Source: an uncultured Eubacteriales bacterium (GTDB taxonomy: Bacteria; Bacillota; Clostridia; Oscillospirales; CAG-272). Taken from it: DNA of 31,811 bases. The first letter of the stretch is position 1. Every line of letters starts with the position of its first letter. A program made the translations under genes and the position numbers. The notes under the pieces were generated by a model that was not told where the DNA came from, made no database searches, and saw only the letters and a list, made by a program, of their open reading frames with translations. The DNA lies in NCBI GenBank assembly GCA_934394585.1, contig CAKRQU010000022.1:1-31811 (forward strand), in the 5' to 3' direction. This document shows positions 17,741 to 23,844 of this stretch, in pieces.

Positions 17741-18919
17741 ATGGATGTAGTAAAGACAATTTCCGAAAAAATATATGATCTGCGCAAATCGCGCGGCGTT
17801 ACGCAGGACGCGCTCGCAGCGGCACTGGGCGTAACATATCAGGCGGTTTCAAAATGGGAAAATGCGCTCGCCTGCCCCGATATCACATTGCTTCCGAAAA
17901 TAGCGGAATATTTCGGAGTGAAAATATCCGAGCTTTTCGGCGAAGAGCAGCCCGATACGCAGACGGTATCCGCGCAGAAATATAATTTTGAAGCGGACAA
18001 AGACTGGCAGGACGACGATACACTGCATGCAGTGCTTTTCCGCGGCAGAAAAATGCTGACGGAAAAAACATACACGGAAGCCGACAAGGAAGCGGCGGAA
18101 AAAATCGTGCTGTCGTACACTGGCAATTCAAATGATATAATATCCGGCATTGCCGTGGAAGTGACAGGCAACGTGGAAGGCGACGTGGTCGGCGAAGATA
18201 TGAAAGTGACAGTATACGGGGATGTGCAGGGCGATATAGTCGGCACATGCGCGACGACAGCCGTATACGGAAATGTACACGGCGAAGTAATAGGAACAGG
18301 TGCTGAAATCAATATAAAAAGTTCGCCCGCAAGCGACGCTCCCGATCCGAGCAAGCTTTCTGACCTGAGCAAGCTTTCTGACCTGAGCAAGCTTTCTGAC
18401 CTGAGCAAGCTTTCTGACCTGAGCGGCAATCCCAATATGCCCAATATCAATAAAATCGTAAGCAATGTCATGAAAAATCTCGAAAATGTCAAAAAAGCAA
18501 TGGCTCATGTAGGTACAGATTGCAATTCTTTATCCGATGAAGCTCTGTATAATAAAGCAGAAAACTTAATAGACGCTATGGATGATATGAAGGACAGATT
18601 TGACGATTTGACAGACGAGTGGGATGATCTGAGAGATGAACTGGACGATTTGAATGATGAACTGGACGATCTGAAGGACGAGCTGGACGATCTGAAGGAT
18701 GAAGAAGAAGATCTCCGCGACGAACTTTCCGATCTCGCTGACGAGCTTGGCGATGCCGAAACCGACGAGCGCGAAAATATAACAGACGAAATGACAGCCA
18801 AAAAAGAGGAAATAAGCAGCAAAAACGATGAAATCGCCGCCAAAAAAGAAGAAATCGCCGAAAAAAGAGAAGAAATCTATGCTAAAATAGATGAAATACG
18901 CTCCAAAATGAACATATAA
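17741..18919 (+). CDS. XRE regulator with beta-repeat and heptad coiled-coil domains
   Basis: 392-residue protein with an unusual architecture. An XRE helix-turn-helix occupies about residues 5-67 (SRGVTQDALAAALGVTYQAV, then SKWENALACPDITLLPKIAEYFGV). After a linker, residues about 139-192 hold GDV/GDIVG-type repeats (GNVEGDVVGEDMKVTVYGDV and so on) resembling bactofilin-like beta-helix rungs. Residues about 203-229 contain four tandem SKLSDL units. From about 268 to 390 there is a long charged coiled coil: seven heptads of the DDLxDEL type, then KKEEIxx heptads. Its own promoter and a strong terminator make it monocistronic. The HTH implies DNA binding; the rest suggests oligomerisation or scaffolding. 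The function is unknown. Confidence 0.85.
   Translation: MDVVKTISEKIYDLRKSRGVTQDALAAALGVTYQAVSKWENALACPDITLLPKIAEYFGVKISELFGEEQPDTQTVSAQKYNFEADKDWQDDDTLHAVLFRGRKMLTEKTYTEADKEAAEKIVLSYTGNSNDIISGIAVEVTGNVEGDVVGEDMKVTVYGDVQGDIVGTCATTAVYGNVHGEVIGTGAEINIKSSPASDAPDPSKLSDLSKLSDLSKLSDLSKLSDLSGNPNMPNINKIVSNVMKNLENVKKAMAHVGTDCNSLSDEALYNKAENLIDAMDDMKDRFDDLTDEWDDLRDELDDLNDELDDLKDELDDLKDEEEDLRDELSDLADELGDAETDERENITDEMTAKKEEISSKNDEIAAKKEEIAEKREEIYAKIDEIRSKMNI
18352..18423 (+). repeat. 18-bp tandem repeat in XRE gene
   Basis: Four near-perfect copies of an 18-bp unit (GAGCAAGCTTTCTGACCT) encode SKLSDL four times. The nucleotide identity between units points to recent expansion by slippage. Nearby at about 18600-18750 a looser 21-bp periodicity encodes the DDLxDEL heptads. 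Confidence 0.9.
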
Positions 18920-18931
18920 TAAGGAAAAAAT

Positions 18932-18965
18932 AAAAAGCACGGCGCGAAATGCGCCGTGCTTTTTT
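18932..18965 (+). terminator. Rho-independent terminator of the XRE gene
   Basis: Perfect 9-bp stem (GCACGGCGC at 18937-18945 and GCGCCGTGC at 18951-18959) with a 5-nt loop, followed by six T. An A-tract precedes the stem, so it could also work for minus-strand transcripts. Confidence 0.93.
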
Positions 18966-18980
18966 GCGTGGGAATATTTA

Positions 18981-19702
18981 TTTCTCCGCCGAGAAACGAG
19001 GTCGCGCTTTTACAAAAAGCGCAGGAAAAGTTAGCTTTTCTCCAACAGGAGAACGGGGTGTACTTTTGCGTGACCAAAAGTACCAAAAGTCAAAAAGAGG
19101 AAAGCAACTCCTGTCTCGGCGACGCCGACACACACGCTGCGCGTATGTGTCAATTCCTCTTTTGAACACCTTCTGTCGCCTCGCGGCGACCGGTGCGAAC
19201 ATACTGCCCCAACAGTCCGACCATAGACTAAACCAGAAGCGCAGTTCAGACCCCCGCTTAACTCGGACTTTAGTCTGTTTTGCTTTAAGCCTTAGCCGCC
19301 CCAACTCGATGTCCATCAAGTCATGCTCGCATAGTTAGAGTTTAGCCTATAGCGGGAAGCGTAACTAAAGCCGCGGCGTGGCACCATCCACCCCGTCGAA
19401 TCTGCTCGCTTTTTGCGGCATACTTTGTTCGCACGCGCGGTATGGCTGATGATGCGCAGAGAGATATACTTGAGATTTTTGATTTGCTATATATAGAACT
19501 TACTTGCCGTGCATTACTTCCTGCGGCTAACTCGACGGGGTGCGAGGTAGTTTGCAAAGGAGGGCGAGGAGCCTTCCTTTGATGACTTTTCCCGCGCTTT
19601 TGGTCACGCAAAAGCGCGATCGTACCTCGGGCGACCGCAGTCGCCCGCCCCATCTCTTTGCCAAGAGTAACTTCTTTTTGATACTTTTTTGAAAAAAGTA
19701 TG
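18981..19702 (+). repeat. Copy A of hairpin-rich repeat element
   Basis: This gene-free stretch between two convergent genes is a repeat. A core of 558 bp (19060-19617) is highly similar throughout to copy B (23008-23564). The core is bounded by inverted ends: a palindrome at 19060-19083 (GTACTTTT and AAAAGTAC around an 8-nt loop) and one at 19594-19617 (GCGCTTTT and AAAAGCGC). The loops are reverse complements of each other, and similarity of the ends continues inward for about 45 bp. Outside lie further hairpins: 18981-18996 (TTTCTC and GAGAAA), 19004-19022 region (GCGCTTTT and AAAAGCGC), 19629-19646 (GGGCGAC and GTCGCCC) and 19680-19702 (ATACTTTT type). Inside are stems at about 19128-19152 and 19174-19190. 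No convincing gene is seen. Confidence 0.9.
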
Positions 19703-19718
19703 CCCATCCCGTCGGGAC

Positions 19719-19746
19719 AAAAAAACACGGGCGGCAAATGCCGCCC
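19719..19746 (-). terminator. Terminator for the BofC-C-like gene
   Basis: On the minus strand, a perfect 8-bp stem (GGGCGGCA and TGCCGCCC, 2-nt loop) is followed by GTG and seven T. It lies 16 nt beyond the stop of the 19763-20122 gene and just outside repeat copy A. Confidence 0.88.
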
Positions 19747-19762
19747 ACTTCTTTTTCCCGCC

Positions 19763-20122
19763 TCAGTCCATATAATTTTCTTCTATCAGATAGAGCTGCT
19801 CATCCGAATATACGGCTATGCCGTGCCGCAGCATTTCCCGCTCGCTTTCCGGCAGAAAATCCGCCCGCGCGCCCAGCTCGCGTATCACATCGCCGTCCGG
19901 CGTGCTCACCACTATTTTTTCCCCGTTTATCCCGACATAATATATCGGGGAAACGGGCTTTTCGTTTTTCACCGTATCGGACGGCACGGAAAAATTCTCC
20001 GCCGCCGCGGGTATATTTGCCCGCATTCCTATACATACCGCCAGCGTCGCCACGGAAATAATAAGCGAAATACAGCACAAAAGCGAAGTCAGCCCGAAAG
20101 AAAATCTCCCTCTGTTTTCCAT
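19763..20122 (-). CDS. Small membrane protein with BofC-C-like domain
   Basis: 119-residue protein with one N-terminal transmembrane segment (about residues 10-33, short basic stretch before it) and an extracytoplasmic domain. The domain YYVGINGEKIVVSTPDGDVI through LPESEREMLRHGIAVYSDEQL to the C-terminus matches the pattern of the BofC C-terminal domain, found in sporulation protein BofC and in many small clostridial proteins. I chose the ATG at 20122 with AGGAGG 11 nt upstream; an in-frame ATG at 20170 has no ribosome site. It is divergent from the penicillin-binding protein gene, with 96 bp between starts, so a role in wall or sporulation functions is possible but unproven. Confidence 0.75.
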   Translation of the reverse strand: MENRGRFSFGLTSLLCCISLIISVATLAVCIGMRANIPAAAENFSVPSDTVKNEKPVSPIYYVGINGEKIVVSTPDGDVIRELGARADFLPESEREMLRHGIAVYSDEQLYLIEENYMD

Positions 20123-20218
20123 AAATTCAAAAACCTCCTGCCTCTTTTTTCCATTCACTTTGCGATACATATTATTTGACAGGAAAAAACATAATATTCA
20201 TGTAAAGAGGTGATATTT

Positions 20219-22882
20219 TTGACAAAAACCCATAAATTACGCACTTTTATCTCTGCTTTCCTGCTTATCATTTTATTTACCGCGCTTATATGCGGCGCGG
20301 CTTTTCTTCTTTATATGAAATTCGGCGTGAATGGCGATCTCGATATAGAATCGCTCGCCCTCGGACAAAATCTTACCACAAAAATCTATGCTGTTTCGGC
20401 AAACGAAACGCCCATAGAGCTTGAAAACGAGCGGCTTTTCGGCGCGGAAAACAGAATATGGATATCCGGCGACGATATTCCCCGTCACGTAAAAAATGCC
20501 TTTATCGCCATAGAGGACCACCGTTTTTATTCTCATGACGGCGTGGATATAAAAAGAACTGCCGGCGCTGTGCTCACATTTTTTACAAAAGGAAGTTATG
20601 GCGGTTCCACAATAACGCAACAGCTGATAAAAAATCTGACGGGTGATAATTCCGTCACGGTGAAACGCAAGCTGACCGAAATAAAACGTGCGCTCACTCT
20701 CGAAAAAAGCATGTCAAAGGAACGTATTCTGGAGCTTTATCTGAATACGGTATATCTTTCCCGCGGATGCTACGGCATAAGAACAGCCGCGGAAAAATAT
20801 TTTTCGCATGATGTTTCGGATCTTACGCTTGAAGAAGCCGCCACTCTCGCGGGGATAATACAGTACCCCACGCATTATGACCCGATATCAAATCCCGAAA
20901 ACTGCCGCGAGCGGCGAAATACCGTTCTGCTCCGCATGTATGAGCTGGAAATGATAAGCGAGGCGGAATATACCGCGGCAGCCGCTACCCCGCTCACGCT
21001 GAATATTTCCGAAACGAAAAAAGACGGCGCGCATAATTCATGGTTTACGGACGCCGTGATAGAGGAAGTGATAAACGATCTCTGCAATGAAAAGGGCTAC
21101 AGCCGCGCGGCGGCTTCTTCCCTGATATATTGCGGCGGACTCTCGATATATACGACCATGCGCCCCGAAATCCAGTCAGAGCTGGAAAATATATATCTGC
21201 ATGACGAAAATTTTCCGAAAAACAAAAGCGGATATTCCGCCGACTCCGCCTGCGTGATAGTGGACAGCGCAAACGGAAATGTGGTCGCGCTCGTCGGCGG
21301 CAGAGGCGAAAAGAAATCCGACAGGATTTTCTGCCTTGCCACGCAGATGCTGCGTTCTCCCGGTTCCGTGATAAAACCCGTGAGCGTTTATGCCCCGGCG
21401 CTTGAGAGCGGAGCCATAACATGGTCGAGTGTTTTTGACGATGTGCCGTGCAAATTCAATAAATCGGGCGATAAATATATCCCATGGCCGAAAAACAATC
21501 CGCGGATTTATTCGGGTATAACAAATATAAAAACAGCCGTGGAAAAATCCATAAATACCGTCGCCGTGCAGGTAGTGGAACGCGTGGGAATAAGCAAATC
21601 TTTTTATTTCTGCAAAAAAGCGGGCATTACCACCATGACGGAAAGAAAGAAGCTTCCTTCCGGCGATTCTCTTACGGATATGGCTGTGGCACCGCTCGCC
21701 CTCGGCGCTACGAGCATCGGCGTTTCCGTAAAGGAAATGACGGCGGCATATACCATGTTTGCGGCGGAAGGGGTGGGTTCGCGTGCGCGCACATATACGC
21801 GCGTGCTCGACAAAAACGGTGATATATTGCTCGAAAAAAAGCAAAACAGCCGCGCGATAATATCTCCGGAAAATGCGGAAATAATGACGCGCCTGATGGA
21901 AGGCGTAGTTTCCCACGGCACGGCAAGCAATATTTCCCTCGCAAAAGTGATACCGATAGCGGGCAAAACAGGCACATCGAGCGCAAATACCGACCGATGG
22001 TTTATCGGATATACGCGCGGCGGCTATGTTTGCGGCGTGTGGTACGGATACAAAGAAGCGCGCGATATCGGCGTATATTCCGACAATCCCGCGGGCGCGG
22101 TTTTCGACAAGGTGATGACTGCGCTGTACAGCAAAAATCTGATATCGGCACAGGCGGCAAAAAGCGTATCCGCGGATACGGAGGAAAATATAGTTTCCGT
22201 GCTGTATTGTCGCGATTCCGGAAAGCTGCCATGCCCCGCCTGCATGCTGGATCCGCGCGGAAACCGCATAGAATTGGGATATTTCGTGAAAGGCACGGAG
22301 CCGAAAGAAAAATGCGATGCGCATATCACCGTGAAATACGATTATAAAACCCATGCCATCGCCTGTGACAAATGCCCCGAAGAAAATATAAAGGAAATTT
22401 CGCTGGTTAAAAATTATTCGCGATCATTTCCGTGTCAGGTTCAGGTGACGGATGCGCAGTATATGTATCGCGAGCTGCCCGTAGGCGCTGTGCCTTCATG
22501 CACCGCAAGCGAAGCGTTTTTCAGCAGTCTGGCGGCGGGAGGCGAATTTTTCGGAACATCGCGCCGCGCTTCCGCTTTCAACAGGATATGCACGGAGCAT
22601 TATTTCATGCCGGATACGCCGGATGAAACAGATAAACCGGACGATACCGAGCAGAGCGGCGAGCATACGAAAAATACAGGCAAAGCCGCAACCACCGAAA
22701 CAAAAAAGCAAAATCCCGTTTCTACCGAAAGTGCGCATTCAGCAAAAGAAACGCAAGAAAAAACCGAGGAAAAGCGAAAATCATGGTGGCAGAGGTGGAG
22801 AAACAGAGGCACCGACGAAACACAGACCACGCAAACGCCCGATACCTCCGCCACAAGACGACGCAAGTACAAATACGGATAA
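20219..22882 (+). CDS. Class A penicillin-binding protein (PBP1A family)
   Basis: Bifunctional peptidoglycan synthase of about 887 residues, membrane-anchored by one helix (about residues 9-32). The GT51 glycosyltransferase has catalytic Glu99 in AIEDHRFYSHDGVD, then GGSTITQQLIKNLTG (about 127-141) and ERILELYLNTVYLSRG. The transpeptidase has Ser383-x-x-Lys386 (SPGSVIKP), Ser444-Ile-Asn446 and Lys583-Thr-Gly585 (KTGTSS). A Cys-containing segment (YCRDSGKLPCPACM to CDKCPEEN, about 660-725) and a Thr/Glu/Lys-rich, probably disordered tail (about 796-887) follow. I prefer a TTG start at 20219, because AAGAGGTGAT lies directly upstream; a GTG at 20210 overlaps that ribosome site. It is flanked by repeat copies A and B. 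Confidence 0.93.
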   Translation: MTKTHKLRTFISAFLLIILFTALICGAAFLLYMKFGVNGDLDIESLALGQNLTTKIYAVSANETPIELENERLFGAENRIWISGDDIPRHVKNAFIAIEDHRFYSHDGVDIKRTAGAVLTFFTKGSYGGSTITQQLIKNLTGDNSVTVKRKLTEIKRALTLEKSMSKERILELYLNTVYLSRGCYGIRTAAEKYFSHDVSDLTLEEAATLAGIIQYPTHYDPISNPENCRERRNTVLLRMYELEMISEAEYTAAAATPLTLNISETKKDGAHNSWFTDAVIEEVINDLCNEKGYSRAAASSLIYCGGLSIYTTMRPEIQSELENIYLHDENFPKNKSGYSADSACVIVDSANGNVVALVGGRGEKKSDRIFCLATQMLRSPGSVIKPVSVYAPALESGAITWSSVFDDVPCKFNKSGDKYIPWPKNNPRIYSGITNIKTAVEKSINTVAVQVVERVGISKSFYFCKKAGITTMTERKKLPSGDSLTDMAVAPLALGATSIGVSVKEMTAAYTMFAAEGVGSRARTYTRVLDKNGDILLEKKQNSRAIISPENAEIMTRLMEGVVSHGTASNISLAKVIPIAGKTGTSSANTDRWFIGYTRGGYVCGVWYGYKEARDIGVYSDNPAGAVFDKVMTALYSKNLISAQAAKSVSADTEENIVSVLYCRDSGKLPCPACMLDPRGNRIELGYFVKGTEPKEKCDAHITVKYDYKTHAIACDKCPEENIKEISLVKNYSRSFPCQVQVTDAQYMYRELPVGAVPSCTASEAFFSSLAAGGEFFGTSRRASAFNRICTEHYFMPDTPDETDKPDDTEQSGEHTKNTGKAATTETKKQNPVSTESAHSAKETQEKTEEKRKSWWQRWRNRGTDETQTTQTPDTSATRRRKYKYG

Positions 22883-22891
22883 GCACACGCG

Positions 22892-23803
22892 GTACTTTTC
22901 TATGAGAAAAGTATCAAAAGAAGTTACTTTCTCCACTGAGAAACGAGGTCGCGCTTTTCATAAAAGCGCAGAAAAAGTTTCTTATCCCCCGCAGGAGAAC
23001 TGGGGTATACTTTTGCGTGACCAAAAGTACCAAAAGTCAAAAAGAGGAAAGAAACTCCTGTCTCGGCGACGCCGACACACACGCTGCGCGTATGTGTCAA
23101 TTCCTCTTTTAAACACCTTCTGTCGCCTCGCGGCGACTCGTGCGAACATACTGCCCCGACAGTCCGACCATAGACTAAACCGGAAGTACGGTTCAGACCC
23201 CCACTTAACACGGGATTTTGTCTGCTCAAGCCAGAACTAAGCCTTCCCCAACTCGATGTCCATCAAGCCATGCTCGCTCCGTCGGAGTTTAGTCTACAGT
23301 GGGAAGCGTAGCTGAACTTTCGGCGGGAGCCAATCCACCCCGTCGAATCTGCTCGCTTTTTGCGGCATGCTTTGTTCGCACGCGCGGTATGGCCGATGAT
23401 GCGCGGAGAGATGTACTTGAGATTTTCACTTTGCTATATATAGCACATACTTGCCGCGCATTACTTCCCGCGGCTAACTCGACGGGGTGCGAGGTAGTTT
23501 GCAAAGGAGGGCGAGGAGCCTTCCTTTGATGACTTTTGCCGCGCTTTTGGTCACTCAAAAGCGCGATCGTTTTCCCATTGGGGGCAAAGTAGCTTTTTTT
23601 CTTTACGCAAAGAAAACACGGACGACCGCAGTCGCCCACCCCCCTCTTGGCAAAGAGAAAACAATCCCTCACCCGACTTGCGTCGGGAGCTCCCTTTGCA
23701 CAAAGGAGCCGAGCAACGTGCTCCGCACATTGCTTAATTTCTTTGCATAAGGGAAGCTTTTGGTACTTTTTGCGAAAAAGTACGCGCCCGTCCCAGCTGG
23801 GAC
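22892..23803 (+). repeat. Copy B of hairpin-rich repeat element
   Basis: Fills most of the 962-nt gap between convergent genes. The core of 557 bp (23008-23564) is closely similar to copy A. The left flank has hairpins at about 22892-22913 (TACTTTTC type), 22928-22943 (TTTCTC and GAGAAA), 22953-22971 region (GCGCTTTT, 3-nt loop, AAAAGCGC) and 23008-23029. The right flank has them at 23541-23564 (GCGCTTTT type), about 23598-23615 (TTTCTTT and AAAGAAA), 23620-23637 (one mismatch from the copy A stem), about 23644-23657, 23672-23687 (CCCGAC and GTCGGG), about 23690-23708 (CTCC and GGAG), about 23711-23723, 23762-23782 and 23790-23803 (GTCCCAG and CTGGGAC). This is a chain of more than ten hairpins. 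No convincing gene is seen. Confidence 0.9.
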
Positions 23804-23832
23804 AAAAAAATACCGCTTGCTTTCGCAAGCGG
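23804..23832 (-). terminator. Terminator for the pseudo-P-type ATPase gene
   Basis: On the minus strand, an 8-bp stem (CCGCTTGC and GCAAGCGG) with a GAAA tetraloop is followed by TA and seven T. It lies about 12 nt after the stop codon. Plus-strand reading also gives a stem followed by a short T run. Confidence 0.9.
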
Positions 23833-23844
23833 CATTTTTCATTT

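Noticed and set aside
18352..18423. Possible CRISPR-like array
   Set aside because: Units are contiguous, without spacers, and lie in frame within a coding sequence.
23299..23529. Small open frame shared by the repeat cores (MADDA... to ...GGRGAFL), also present in copy A from about 19443
   Set aside because: It recurs only because the repeat recurs, has no ribosome site, and the differences between copies A and B fall on first and second codon positions as often as on third positions.
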